The position numbers and the translations under genes are program-made. This document shows, one piece after another, positions 18,872 to 27,518 of a stretch of DNA of 64,000 bases. Within the stretch, counting starts at the first letter, position 1. Every line of letters begins with the position of its first letter. The notes beneath the pieces were generated by a model. The model ran no database searches. It saw nothing but the letters and a program-made list of their open reading frames with translations, and was not told the DNA's origin. Source of the DNA: Caulobacter segnis (GTDB lineage: Bacteria; Pseudomonadota; Alphaproteobacteria; Caulobacterales; Caulobacteraceae); assembly GCF_019931575.1 (NCBI RefSeq), contig NZ_CP082923.1:2356001-2420000 (forward strand), read 5' to 3'.

Positions 18872-20230
18872 TCAGCCGGCGTCGCGCTTCAGGGCGCTGG
18901 CGGCGGCGCGTTCCAGGGCCTTGACCGCGCCTTCGCCCGGCTGGACCTCGGCCACGCCGATGTCGAACTCGCAGACGAACGGCGGACGGTCGTCGCCGGC
19001 GTCAAAGGCGGTGCAACTGATCACGGCGGCGATCCGCTCGGCCGCGGCGCGGGCCGCGTTCTGGTTGGTCGCCGGCAGGGCCAGGGCGAAGACCTCGGTG
19101 GCCAGGCGCGCCGGGGTGTCCTCGACCCGGACCAGGCGACCGACCATCGAGCCGATCTGCGGGATGGCGCGGTCCAGCCAGCCGTTCTGGCGAGCCCAGG
19201 CGGTGTCGGACTTTTCGGCGATGCGCAGGACGCAGATCGACAGCGGCCGGGCGCGCTCGACGGCGGCCTTGGACAGGCGCGCCAGGTGGGCGGCGAACAG
19301 GTCGCGGGTGAAGAGGCCGGTGGCGGCGTCCATCAGGCCCGAGCTGCGGGCCTTTTCCAGGGCGCCGCGAATGGATTCGCCGCGCCGGAAGCTGCGGGCC
19401 AGCTCCATGACCCGCATGGCCGTCTCGACCTCGGGCGTCTGGGGCGAGGCTACGTCCGAGATGCCGCGATGGAAGGCCTCGGACATGGTCACGTAGCTCT
19501 CGGCCTTCAGGTAGAGCAGGGCCGGGATGTGGAAGAGGCGCGTGTTGCGGCGCATGCCGGCCGCGATCGACAGGGCTTCCTGCTGGCTGTCGCCGGCCCA
19601 CAGGACCACGGCGTCGAAAGCCCGCTCGTGCAGATAGTCGAAAGCCGTATAGGCGGTGAAGGCGCCGACCACCTCGGCCCCGCTGGCCTGCAGGGCGTTC
19701 GACAGCGCCAGGAACTGCGGGGCGGGCTCGCCGACCGCCAGGATGCGGACCGGAACCTCCGAGGTCTCGGGCAGGTCCAGGCGGCGGCCGCGATCGCCGA
19801 AGGTCTCGAGGCGCAGCTCGAACTCTTCCTCGGCGACGGCCGTGCGCACCAGGCTTTCCAGGCGCAGGGCGGCCTGGGACGGGTGCAGCGGCGGCGACAG
19901 GGTCAGGTCGAAGGCGGGGTTGCGCTGGTCGCCGTCCGGATCGCCGATGGCGATGACCGGCAGGCGGCGCGGGGTGACGGCGGCCTTGAGGCGACGGGCC
20001 AGGCTCTGGGTCTCGGGACCGGCGCTGGCCAGGTCGACGATGACGGCCTCGATCGGCAGGTCGCCCAGGGCGGCGAGGGCGGCGTAGGGCCCCCGGGCGG
20101 TGATCGTGCGCCAGCCCAGTCGGTCCAGCCCTTCGGCCAGCGGTCCGGCGCGAACATCGTCGCGCGCCACGATCAGGATCCGGGCGTCAACCGCCAAACC
20201 AACCTCCGCCCGAATGCCGGCTCGCTCGCT
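18872..20230 (-). CDS. popA: PopA-type cyclic-di-GMP effector (Rec-Rec-degenerate GGDEF)
   Basis: The 452-residue protein has two receiver-like domains and a C-terminal GGDEF-type domain, the PleD/PopA layout. The first receiver keeps VIVDLAS (acceptor Asp near 67); the second has VVLWAGD, where the acceptor position is lost. In the GGDEF domain the inhibitory-site RxxD is intact (RVED, about 369-372) and, with the standard 5-residue spacing, the active site is ATEVF instead of GG[DE]EF. It should therefore bind c-di-GMP but not make it. In Caulobacter, PopA recruits CtrA to the cell pole for ClpXP degradation at G1-S (established). ATG at 20230 fits; a GATTC (GANTC) lies 15 bp upstream. Confidence 0.88.
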   Translation of the reverse strand, partial: SERAGIRAEVGLAVDARILIVARDDVRAGPLAEGLDRLGWRTITARGPYAALAALGDLPIEAVIVDLASAGPETQSLARRLKAAVTPRRLPVIAIGDPDGDQRNPAFDLTLSPPLHPSQAALRLESLVRTAVAEEEFELRLETFGDRGRRLDLPETSEVPVRILAVGEPAPQFLALSNALQASGAEVVGAFTAYTAFDYLHERAFDAVVLWAGDSQQEALSIAAGMRRNTRLFHIPALLYLKAESYVTMSEAFHRGISDVASPQTPEVETAMRVMELARSFRRGESIRGALEKARSSGLMDAATGLFTRDLFAAHLARLSKAAVERARPLSICVLRIAEKSDTAWARQNGWLDRAIPQIGSMVGRLVRVEDTPARLATEVFALALPATNQNAARAAAERIAAVISCTAFDAGDDRPPFVCEFDIGVAEVQPGEGAVKALERAAASALKRDAG

Positions 20231-20426
20231 CATATGAGGACGGCCCAGATTCGAGGCTGCAACATAGCAGAGGCTTTGCGGCGTCAAAGGTACGGAACGC
20301 CGCAGGCTGGGGGTGAATCGCCGATCGTCGCCCCCGGTCGCGCAAGGGCTTGCCTGACCGAACGTCATGGCCGCTCTAGTGGCGACCGACCGGCCGCGTT
20401 CGAAGAGCCGACAGGGAGATTTGACC

Positions 20427-21554
20427 ATGGGCCAGGGGCCGCTTTCGGGGCTGAAGATCGTCGAGTTCGCCGGCATCGGTCCGGGACCGTTCTGCGGCAT
20501 GCTGCTGTCGGACCTGGGCGCCGACGTCGTGCGGATCGACCGCAAGGGGCAGGGGCGCGGCTCCCCGGCCGACGTGACGGCGCGCGGCCGCCGCTCTGTG
20601 GCGCTGGACCTCAAGCACCCCGAGGCGATCGAGACCTGCCTTAAGCTGCTGGACCAGGCCGACGGCCTGATCGAGGGCTTCCGGCCCGGCGTGATGGAGC
20701 GGCTGGGCCTGGGTCCCGACGTGGCGCTGGCCCGCAATCCCAAGCTGGTCTACGGCCGCATGACGGGCTGGGGCCAGACGGGCCCCTACGCCAAGGCCGC
20801 CGGCCACGACATGAACTACATCGCCATCACCGGGGCGCTGGCCGCCATCGGCACGGCGGACAAGCCCGTGCCGCCGCTGAACCTGGTCGGCGACTTCGGG
20901 GGCGGGGCGCTGTACCTGGCCTTCGGCCTGCTGGCCGGGGTGATCCACGCGCGATCGACCGGACAGGGCCAGGTGATCGACTGCGCCATGAGCGATGGCG
21001 CGGCCTCGCTGATGGCCATGTTCTACGGCTTCAAGGCCGGCGGTATGTGGAACGAGGGGCGGCGGACCAACCTGCTCGACGGCGGAGCGCACTTCTACGA
21101 CACCTACGAATGCGCGGACGGCAAGTGGATCTCGATCGGCTCGATCGAGCCGCAGTTCTACCTGCTGCTGCTGGAGAAGACCGGCATCACCGACCCGCAG
21201 TTCCAGCACCAGATGAGCCGCGAGGAGTGGCCGCAGCTGCGCGAGAAACTGGCGGCGGTGATCAGGACCAAGAGCCGGGACGACTGGTGCGCGATCATGG
21301 ACGCCACCGACGTGTGCTTCGCGCCCGTTCTCACCATGGACGAAGCGCCCAAGCACGCCCACAACGCCGCTCGCGAGACCTTCGTCGAGGTGGCCGGGGT
21401 CATGCAGCCGGCGCCCGCGCCGCGCTTTTCGGCCACGCCCGGCGCCATCCAGGGACCGCCGCCGAAGATCGGCGCGGACAACGACCAGGCCCTGGCCGAC
21501 TGGGGTTTCTCGCCGGACGCCATCTCCGGGCTGAAACACTCCGGAGCCCTCTGA
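20427..21554 (+). CDS. CaiB/BaiF CoA-transferase family, alpha-methylacyl-CoA racemase-like
   Basis: The 375-residue class III CoA-transferase-fold protein has the N-terminal [30 protein letters not shown] (shown from published family hallmarks) and the racemase motif [13 protein letters not shown], whose His and following Asp ([12 protein letters not shown]) are the catalytic pair in alpha-methylacyl-CoA racemase. That enzyme epimerises 2-methyl branched acyl-CoAs during fatty-acid breakdown. Length is as for AMACR rather than formyl-CoA transferase (about 420). ATG at 20427 follows a CAGGGAGA ribosome site. It is divergent from popA. Confidence 0.88.
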   Translation: MGQGPLSGLKIVEFAGIGPGPFCGMLLSDLGADVVRIDRKGQGRGSPADVTARGRRSVALDLKHPEAIETCLKLLDQADGLIEGFRPGVMERLGLGPDVALARNPKLVYGRMTGWGQTGPYAKAAGHDMNYIAITGALAAIGTADKPVPPLNLVGDFGGGALYLAFGLLAGVIHARSTGQGQVIDCAMSDGAASLMAMFYGFKAGGMWNEGRRTNLLDGGAHFYDTYECADGKWISIGSIEPQFYLLLLEKTGITDPQFQHQMSREEWPQLREKLAAVIRTKSRDDWCAIMDATDVCFAPVLTMDEAPKHAHNAARETFVEVAGVMQPAPAPRFSATPGAIQGPPPKIGADNDQALADWGFSPDAISGLKHSGAL

Positions 21555-21721
21555 GACCTGACGAACACGTTCAGGTCCGGTTCAGGCGGCGGGCCTCATC
21601 TTGCGGGTGTCGATCGGTCGCTGCGCCATCCGTCCCTCGATGTGGCGATCGATTCACAGGTACGTCCTGCGGAGACGCGTCGTTCTTCCCGAACGGCGCG
21701 TCTTTGACGATTCCGGGCCCG

Positions 21722-21750
21722 GTTTTGACTCCGGCCAGTTTTGACTCCGG
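21722..21750 (+). repeat. Direct repeat of a 13-bp unit
   Basis: GTTTTGACTCCGG occurs at 21722-21734 and 21738-21750, 16 bp apart, directly before the yihY-like gene; each copy holds a GANTC site. The two copies could be regulator half-sites or a small duplication that places a TTG start in frame. Confidence 0.5.
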
Positions 21751-21764
21751 GGTCCCGCATCGCC

Positions 21765-22730
21765 ATGGTCCGCCAGATGCAAGACCCGCTGCACCGCATC
21801 CGCTGGCGCGACCTCGACCTGGATCCGACGCACTGGGCCCGCGAAATCCTGCGTGTGCTGGGCCTGGCCCTGTCGCGGCTGTGGGGTCGCGACGTCATGC
21901 TGTACGTCGGCGGCGTCTCGTTCTTCGCCCTGCTGGCCGTGTTTCCGGGGCTGGCGATTCTGCTGGGCCTCTACAGCTTCTTCCTGACGCCCGAGAGCGC
22001 CGCGCACCAGGCCACCAAGCTGGCCGAACTGATTCCCTCCGGCGCCCGGTCGATGTTCGTGGACGAGTTCGCCCGACTGGCCCACGCCCCCGGCCAGACC
22101 ATCTCCCTGCAGAGCGGCGTCGTGCTGATTGTCGGCGCCTACGCCGCCCATCGCGGCTTCAAGGCGCTGTTGGCCGGGCTGTCGTTCATCCACGACGAGG
22201 AGAACCAGCGCGGCTTCTTCAGCTTCAACCTGATGGCCCTGCTAGTGCTGATCGCCGCCTTCGGCCTGCTGTTCGTGATGTCGGGGATCTTCCTGACCCT
22301 GCGACTGCTGGGGGCGGCCCTCAACCTGCGTCCGCTGGCGGGCGTGCCGTGGATCCAGTCCGAATGGACCTGGGCCAGCTTCGGCATCGTGTTCGGCATG
22401 AGCCTGGTCTACCGCTACGCCATGTCGCGCGAGCCGGTCGGCTGGCGCGCCTCGATCGCCGGCGGGACGGCGGCGGCGGCGCTGTGCGTCTTCATGTCCT
22501 GGGCCAGTGCCTTCTATGTCGAGAAGGTCGTCCATCTGGGCGCGACCTACGGCTCGATCTCGGCGGTGATCATCTTCCTGATCTGGCTGTCATGGAGCGT
22601 GAACGCGATCTTCTTCGGCGGCGCCCTGGCCACCGAGGTCGAGATCGCCCTGGACGAGCGCCCCCGGGCCCTGCTGGAGGGCCCCAAGGCGATCCCGCTC
22701 AAGCCGCCTTCAGAATACGAAACCGAATGA
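21765..22730 (+). CDS. YihY/BrkB-type inner-membrane protein
   Basis: The 321-residue protein has about six hydrophobic membrane segments (VSFFALLAVFPGLAILLGLY, VVLIVGAYAAHRG, FNLMALLVLIAAFGLLFVMS, an FGIVFGMSL span, AGGTAAAALCVFMSWASAF and ISAVIIFLIWLSWSVNAIFF) and the characteristic family ending FFGGALATEVE. YihY/UPF0761 proteins were once misassigned as RNase BN; their function is unknown. ATG at 21765 is chosen; a TTG at 21741 in the preceding repeat is possible. Its 3' end overlaps the convergent tusA-like gene by 32 bp. Confidence 0.9.
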   Translation: MVRQMQDPLHRIRWRDLDLDPTHWAREILRVLGLALSRLWGRDVMLYVGGVSFFALLAVFPGLAILLGLYSFFLTPESAAHQATKLAELIPSGARSMFVDEFARLAHAPGQTISLQSGVVLIVGAYAAHRGFKALLAGLSFIHDEENQRGFFSFNLMALLVLIAAFGLLFVMSGIFLTLRLLGAALNLRPLAGVPWIQSEWTWASFGIVFGMSLVYRYAMSREPVGWRASIAGGTAAAALCVFMSWASAFYVEKVVHLGATYGSISAVIIFLIWLSWSVNAIFFGGALATEVEIALDERPRALLEGPKAIPLKPPSEYETE

Positions 22731-22947
22731 CCCCGTCGTCCTGGTCGGCGACCTCCAGCACGGTGGCGCCGATCTGGCCGGCGAAGTGCGGGACGTCGAT
22801 CCGGGCCATCGGGTCGGTGGCCAGCAGCACCAGCTCGGCGCCGGCCGGCGCGGCCTCGTGGGCCTTGCGCAGCTTCAGGGTCGGGACCGGGCAGTGATGG
22901 CCGCGGGCGTCGATCAGGATCGGTTCAGGCCCAATTGAACTAGGCAT
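22699..22947 (-). CDS. TusA-like sulfurtransferase
   Basis: The 82-residue protein has the TusA/SirA fold and its signature ILIDARGHHCPVPTLKLRK, with the active cysteine at residue 19 in CPVP. TusA proteins relay persulfide sulfur for tRNA thiolation, molybdenum cofactor and related pathways. Family length is about 80, so the gene is complete. It starts 8 bp inside the end of the upstream rsuA-like gene, which indicates translational coupling, and its last 32 bp overlap the convergent yihY-like gene. Confidence 0.9.
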   Translation of the reverse strand: MPSSIGPEPILIDARGHHCPVPTLKLRKAHEAAPAGAELVLLATDPMARIDVPHFAGQIGATVLEVADQDDGVIRFRILKAA

Positions 22948-23683
22948 CCGCGAACACCCCCTCGGCCTCGGCGGCCGGCAGGATGCGATGCTGGCCGGGC
23001 TCCAGGTCGCCGGGCAAGACCAGGCCACCGATCCGCTCGCGATGCAGCGAGACGACGTGGTTGCCGACGGCCGCGAACATGCGGCGCACCTGGTGATAGC
23101 GGCCCTCGGTGATGGTCAGCCGGGCGGTCTTCGGATCGACGACGTCCAGTTGGGCCGGCAGCAGCGGCTTTTCCTCGCCGTCCAGCATCAGCGTCCCGGC
23201 GGCGAAGACCTCGCCCTCCGAACCGTCCAGCGGACGGTCCAGGGTCGCCAGATACGTCTTGGGCACATGGCGCTTGGGCGAGATCACCCGATGCAGGAAG
23301 TCGCCGTCGTCGGTGATCAGGATCAGGCCGCTGGTGTCCTTGTCCAGCCGCCCGACCGTCGACAGGGCCGGGTCGCGCAGCCGCCAGCGGCGCGGCAGCA
23401 GATCGTAGATCTTGTCGCCGTCCTCCTTGTGCGAGCAGGTCACGCCCAGCGGCTTGTGCATCATCAGCACCAGCGGGGCGGGCGGATCGACCGGGACGCC
23501 CCGGATCGTCATGCGTTCGGGCAGGGTGGCGTCGACGGCGACGCGCAGGCCGGCGTCCTTCAGGATCTTGCCGTCCAGCACGACCTTGCCGCCCGCCACC
23601 AGCGCCTGGACCTCCTTGCGGCTGCCATAGCCCAGATTGGCCAGCAGACGGTCCAGACGGGCCATCAGCGCCTTTCCGCTCAT
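22940..23683 (-). CDS. RsuA/RluB/RluE family pseudouridine synthase
   Basis: The 247-residue enzyme isomerises uridine to pseudouridine in rRNA. An N-terminal S4 RNA-binding domain (about 7-60, RLDRLLANLGYGSRKEV) precedes the catalytic domain with GRLDKDTSGLILITDDG, the nucleophilic aspartate being about residue 114, and the conserved C-terminal ITEGRYHQVRRMFAAVG. It looks most like RsuA (16S U516) but could be another family member. ATG at 23683 or the inner ATG at 23665 could start it. It is the first gene of the pair with tusA. Confidence 0.88.
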   Translation of the reverse strand: MSGKALMARLDRLLANLGYGSRKEVQALVAGGKVVLDGKILKDAGLRVAVDATLPERMTIRGVPVDPPAPLVLMMHKPLGVTCSHKEDGDKIYDLLPRRWRLRDPALSTVGRLDKDTSGLILITDDGDFLHRVISPKRHVPKTYLATLDRPLDGSEGEVFAAGTLMLDGEEKPLLPAQLDVVDPKTARLTITEGRYHQVRRMFAAVGNHVVSLHRERIGGLVLPGDLEPGQHRILPAAEAEGVFADA

Positions 23684-23693
23684 TTCCCCATGC

Positions 23694-24602
23694 TCACTTT
23701 CGGGCCTCGAAGACCTTGTAGCCGCCGCCTTCGCCGACCAGCCGGACCTTGGCGAAGCTCTCGGCCAGGATCGCCTCGTAGGGCAGGTGGCGGTTGGCTA
23801 CGATCCACAGGCTCCCGCTCTTGCGCAGGGCGCCGGCGGCGGCGCGGATGAAGGCCTGGCCCAGCGTCTTGTCCTCGCCGCCGCCCTCGTGGAACGGCGG
23901 GTTGCTGACGATGAAGTCCAGGTCCTTCAGCTCGACCTGGCGCACATCGCCCCAGACGAACTCGGCGCGGGGATCGGCGACGTTGCGCCTGGACACCTCG
24001 ACCGCTCGGCGGTCCAGCTCGACCAGGGTCAGCTTGGTGACCTTCTTCGACGCCAGGACGTTCAGGGCCAGCAGGCCGATGCCCGAACCGAAGTCGGCGC
24101 CGACGCCGGAGAATTCCGGCAGCACCTGCAGCAGGGCGTTGGTGCCGGCGTCCAGGCGGTCCCAGCTGAAAACGCCCGGCTGGGTCCACAGGCCGTTCAC
24201 GCTGATCCGGCGCGGGGCGCCGGCGGCGATGGTCTCGGCCAGGCCCTTGATCTCCGTCGGGCGGACCACGACGCAGATCCGGTTGTGCCGCCGGGCGCTC
24301 TCGCCAACCTCGCCGCCCAGGGCCTCCAGCTCCTTCTTCAGGCGCAGGCCGCCACGGTCCTTGGGGGCGAAGGCCGTCAGGCGACCGCCGGGCGCCAGGA
24401 TTCGCAACGCCTGGGCGAGGACAAATCGTCGTTCCACCGCGCCAGCCGGGGCGCGAACGGTCACGGCGTTAAGAGATTCGTCCGCGATCGAGGCCAGATC
24501 CGTCGAGCCGACGATCAGCGGCGACAGCTGCACGGCGTCCGCCGCCGTGGGCGCCAGATCGTGGTCGGCCTGGCCATAAAGCGCGGTAGAAGTCGCCGAC
24601 AT
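23694..24602 (-). CDS. RsmC-like SAM-dependent methyltransferase
   Basis: The 302-residue protein has a degenerate N-terminal domain and a C-terminal methyltransferase domain with motif I GADFGSGIGLLAL (about 168-180), an acidic VELDRRAVEVSRRN and the catalytic NPPF (about 234-237, in IVSNPPFHEGG). That two-domain layout and NPPF are typical of RsmC/RlmG-type guanine-N2 rRNA methyltransferases. E. coli RsmC modifies 16S G1207; the target here is inferred. ATG at 24602 lies 36 bp past the tRNA-Ser; upstream in-frame sequence is the tRNA itself. It precedes the rsuA-like gene by 10 bp, so the three RNA-modification-type genes are likely co-transcribed. Confidence 0.87.
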   Translation of the reverse strand: MSATSTALYGQADHDLAPTAADAVQLSPLIVGSTDLASIADESLNAVTVRAPAGAVERRFVLAQALRILAPGGRLTAFAPKDRGGLRLKKELEALGGEVGESARRHNRICVVVRPTEIKGLAETIAAGAPRRISVNGLWTQPGVFSWDRLDAGTNALLQVLPEFSGVGADFGSGIGLLALNVLASKKVTKLTLVELDRRAVEVSRRNVADPRAEFVWGDVRQVELKDLDFIVSNPPFHEGGGEDKTLGQAFIRAAAGALRKSGSLWIVANRHLPYEAILAESFAKVRLVGEGGGYKVFEARK

Positions 24603-24638
24603 GCTTGTCCTGAAAGGGTTTTTCGTCGCTGTGCGATG

Positions 24639-24728
24639 TGGCGGACAGGGTGGGATTCGAACCCACGGTAGGCTTCCACCTACGGCGGTTTTCAAGACCG
24701 CTGCCTTAAACCACTCGGCCACCTGTCC
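24639..24728 (-). tRNA. tRNA-Ser (anticodon UGA)
   Basis: On the minus strand a complete class II tRNA is visible: acceptor GGACAGG/CCTGTCC, D-arm GCCGAGTGG, anticodon stem GCGGT/ACCGC with loop CTTGAAA (anticodon TGA), a long variable arm (CGTAGGTGGAAGCCTACC) and T-loop GGTTCGAATCC. Discriminator G and CCA are encoded, giving 90 nt. It decodes UCA and related serine codons. Confidence 0.97.
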
Positions 24729-24825
24729 GGAGCAGGCGGCTATATCAGCGCGCCCGGTCCTTAACCAGACTTCAAAACAATCGCGTGATCATGTCCGCTC
24801 GGAAGAGGTGTGGATCCTCTGGACG

Positions 24826-25842
24826 ATGAGCGGAATGACCCTGCGCGGCGAGACGATCTGGCGGAACCTGTGCGGCCTTGGCCTGATGGTCGTGGCCGCC
24901 CTGACCCTGTCCGCCTGCGCCACGCCCAAATACGCCACGGGCAAGGGCGGCTACACGGTTTCGGCCCGCAACGACACCACGCGCGGCTCCGCGCCGCGCG
25001 CCGGCTCGACGGTCGGCCGGGACGGCAAGCCGCTGCGCGGCACCGAGAAGCCCTATCAGATCAACGGCGTCTGGTACTATCCGAAGGCGGATCCGAACTA
25101 CAACGAGGTCGGGATCGGCTCGTGGTACGGCGAGCAGTTTCATAACCGTCGCACCGCCAACGGCGAAACCTTCGACATGGACATCCCGTCGGCGGCCCAT
25201 AAGACCCTGCCGCTGCCCAGCCTGGTCGAGGTGACCAATCTCGACAACGGCCAGAAGATGATCGTGCGGGTCAACGACCGTGGACCGTTCGTCGGCGACC
25301 GTGTCATCGACCTGTCCAAGGCGGCCGCCGAGCAGCTGGGCTATCGCCGCCAGGGCGTGGCCCGGGTGCGCGTCAAGTACATCGGCCCCGCCTCGAGCAG
25401 CGCCTTCACCGCGCCGCGCCAATATGCCCGCGTCGAGCCCGCGCCGGTTCGCGCCGGGCCGCGCAGCTTCGACGACATCAAGGAACCGACGCAGCGGGTG
25501 CAGGTGCTGCCGCAGCGACAGGCGCCGGATCCGGTCTGGAGCCCGCCGCCCGCGCCGGTCCAGCAAGCGGCCGCCCCACCGATCGGTTCGCCCGATCCTG
25601 TCCTGGCCTCGACCAAGGCCTATCGCGTGCAGGCCGGTTCGTTCTCCAACCGTGAGAACGCCGAAAAGGCCGTGCGCCAGCTGGCCGGCGCCGGCCGGGC
25701 CTTCATCGACACCATCGAGCGCGCCAGCGGCACGCTCTATCGCGTCACCGTGCTAGCGGGCCAGGACGAGGGCGAGGCCTGGAGCCTGCGTGATCGTGTC
25801 GAGTCCCTGGGCTATCAGGGCGCGACCGTGCTTCGGCCCTAA
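24826..25842 (+). CDS. rlpA: RlpA family septal-ring lipoprotein with SPOR domain
   Basis: The 338-residue lipoprotein has a signal peptide with lipobox LSAC (Cys about 31). A double-psi beta-barrel RlpA domain follows (GIGSWYGEQFHNRRTANGE, then NLDNGQKMIVRVNDRGPFV and RVIDLSKAAAEQLGY), including the catalytic-type NDRGPF segment. A proline-rich linker leads to a C-terminal SPOR domain (YRVQAGSFSNRENAEKAVRQ, about 260-338) that binds denuded septal peptidoglycan. RlpA is a lytic transglycosylase acting at division sites in some bacteria. ATG at 24826 or 24835 could start it; the frame upstream runs through the antisense of the tRNA and was excluded. Confidence 0.93.
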   Translation: MSGMTLRGETIWRNLCGLGLMVVAALTLSACATPKYATGKGGYTVSARNDTTRGSAPRAGSTVGRDGKPLRGTEKPYQINGVWYYPKADPNYNEVGIGSWYGEQFHNRRTANGETFDMDIPSAAHKTLPLPSLVEVTNLDNGQKMIVRVNDRGPFVGDRVIDLSKAAAEQLGYRRQGVARVRVKYIGPASSSAFTAPRQYARVEPAPVRAGPRSFDDIKEPTQRVQVLPQRQAPDPVWSPPPAPVQQAAAPPIGSPDPVLASTKAYRVQAGSFSNRENAEKAVRQLAGAGRAFIDTIERASGTLYRVTVLAGQDEGEAWSLRDRVESLGYQGATVLRP

Positions 25843-25884
25843 GGGGCTCTGGACAAGCCTCGCGATCCGGCCGAATGGAGGCCG

Positions 25885-26511
25885 GTGACCCAGGGTTTCT
25901 TCATCAGTTTCGAAGGCGGGGAGGGGGCTGGAAAGTCCACCCAGATCCGCCGCCTGGCCGAGCGGCTGCAAGCGGCCGGCCATGACGTCGTCGTGACTCG
26001 CGAGCCGGGCGGCAGTCCGGGCGCCGAAGCCATCCGCGAACTGCTGGTCAATGGGGCCGCAGATCGCTGGTCGCCAGTCACCGAGACCCTCCTGATGTAC
26101 GCCGCCCGCCGCGATCACGTGGAGCGGGTGATCCGCCCGGCCCTCGCGCAGGGCAAGGTCGTGCTTTGCGACCGCTTCGCCGATTCCACCCGGGCCTATC
26201 AGGGCGCGGGCGGCGATGCGCCGGCCAGCCTGATCGCCTCGCTGGAGGAGCACGTGCTGGCCGGCACGGTTCCGGTCCTGACCTTGATCCTGGACCTGCC
26301 GGCCGAGGTCGGCCTGCGCCGGGCTGAGGCGCGCGGCGGGGCGGCGCGGTTCGAGTCGAAGGGCCTGCCGTTCCACGAGCGTCTGCGGGCCGGCTATCTG
26401 GAGATCGCCCGCCGCGAGCCCGAACGTTGCGCCGTCATCGACGCCGACGCCGAGCTGGACGCGGTCACCGCGGCCATCGCCGACACCGTAACCCAACGGC
26501 TGGACCTCTGA
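25885..26511 (+). CDS. tmk: Thymidylate kinase
   Basis: The 208-residue enzyme phosphorylates dTMP to dTDP for DNA synthesis. The P-loop FEGGEGAGKST lies at about 9-19, the DRY-type motif appears as LCDRFADSTRAYQG, and TREPGGSPGAEAIR is the dTMP-binding segment. Length is standard. Start is a GTG at 25885 with a GGAGG site just upstream. The stop overlaps the holB start (TGATG-type junction), which places tmk, holB, tatD and the MBL gene in one close-packed unit, an arrangement common in alphaproteobacteria. Confidence 0.97.
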   Translation: MTQGFFISFEGGEGAGKSTQIRRLAERLQAAGHDVVVTREPGGSPGAEAIRELLVNGAADRWSPVTETLLMYAARRDHVERVIRPALAQGKVVLCDRFADSTRAYQGAGGDAPASLIASLEEHVLAGTVPVLTLILDLPAEVGLRRAEARGGAARFESKGLPFHERLRAGYLEIARREPERCAVIDADAELDAVTAAIADTVTQRLDL

Positions 26512-27518
26512 TGATGACGCCGGCCCACCCCCGCGACGTCTATCGCCTGGACGGCCAATCGGCCGCCGAGGCCGCATTCATCGACGCGCTGGAGCGCGGC
26601 CGACTGCACCACGCCTGGCTGCTGACCGGTCCCGAGGGCGTCGGCAAGGCGACCCTGGCCTACCGCATGGCCCGTCGCCTGCTGGGCGCGCGGCCCGAGC
26701 CATCGCAGGGTCTGCTGGGCGCCGCGCCCTCCGACGTGGTCAGCCGCCAGGTCGCCGCCCGCTCGCATCCCGACCTGATGGTGCTGGAGCGCCTGACCGA
26801 CGACGGCAAGGCCAGGAAGTCGATTCCCGTCGACGAGGCCCGCCAGTTGCCGGAGTTCTTCTCCACGACGCCGGCCGTCTCGCCCTATCGCGTGGCGATC
26901 ATCGACGCGGCCGACGACCTCAACGTCAATGCGGCCAACGCCGTGCTGAAGACCCTGGAAGAGCCACCGCCGCGCGGGGTGATCCTGCTGATCAGCCACG
27001 CGCCCGGCAAGCTGTTGCCGACCATCCGCTCGCGTTGTCGCCGCCTGGCCGTTCCGGCGCCGGGGATCGCCGCGGCGGCCGAGATGGTCGAGCGGATGGC
27101 CGATCTGCCGCATCGCGACGCCGAGCGTCTGGCTCGCATGGCCCACGGCGCGCCGGGCAGGGCGTTGCAACTGGCCACCGCCGGGGCCATCGCCATGGAC
27201 GACGCGGCCAACGAGATCCTGCGCGGCCTGCCCAAGATCGACGAGGGCGCGCTGTTGGCCATGGCCGACACCTTCCGGGGCGCGGATGGCATGGCGCGGT
27301 TCGAGCTGCTGATGAGCCGCCTGGCCGACCAGGTGCGGATCTTCGCCGCCCAGGTCGCCGCCGACGGCAAGAATTCGCCGGGCCTGGACCGCTGGGCGGC
27401 CGCGTGGGAGCGGCTCTCCAACGTCCCCGGCGAGGTCGAGGCGGTGAACCTGGATCGCGCCGACGCCTTCTGGAGCGTCATCTCGGACTTGCGCGCGGCG
27501 GCCAAGGCGGCGATGTGA
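26511..27518 (+). CDS. holB: DNA polymerase III subunit delta prime
   Basis: The 335-residue AAA+ clamp-loader subunit loads the beta sliding clamp. It has a P-loop-like GPEGVGKATLAYRMA (about 40-54), the conserved IDAADDLNVNAANAVLKTLEEPP (quoted in part: NAANAVLKTLEEPP) and sensor-1 segment IRSRCRRLAVPAP with the SRC motif. The N-terminal zinc-binding cysteines of other delta-prime proteins are absent, as is often the case in alphaproteobacteria. ATG at 26511 overlaps the tmk stop. Confidence 0.95.
   Translation: MMTPAHPRDVYRLDGQSAAEAAFIDALERGRLHHAWLLTGPEGVGKATLAYRMARRLLGARPEPSQGLLGAAPSDVVSRQVAARSHPDLMVLERLTDDGKARKSIPVDEARQLPEFFSTTPAVSPYRVAIIDAADDLNVNAANAVLKTLEEPPPRGVILLISHAPGKLLPTIRSRCRRLAVPAPGIAAAAEMVERMADLPHRDAERLARMAHGAPGRALQLATAGAIAMDDAANEILRGLPKIDEGALLAMADTFRGADGMARFELLMSRLADQVRIFAAQVAADGKNSPGLDRWAAAWERLSNVPGEVEAVNLDRADAFWSVISDLRAAAKAAM

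Noticed and set aside
18053..20644. 863-codon plus-strand frame opposite the FrnE-like gene and popA
   Set aside because: Both real genes on the minus strand have clear domains; this frame has none.
24601..24825. Upstream extension of the rlpA frame
   Set aside because: It passes through the antisense of tRNA-Ser, and the lipoprotein signal clearly starts at 24826 or 24835.
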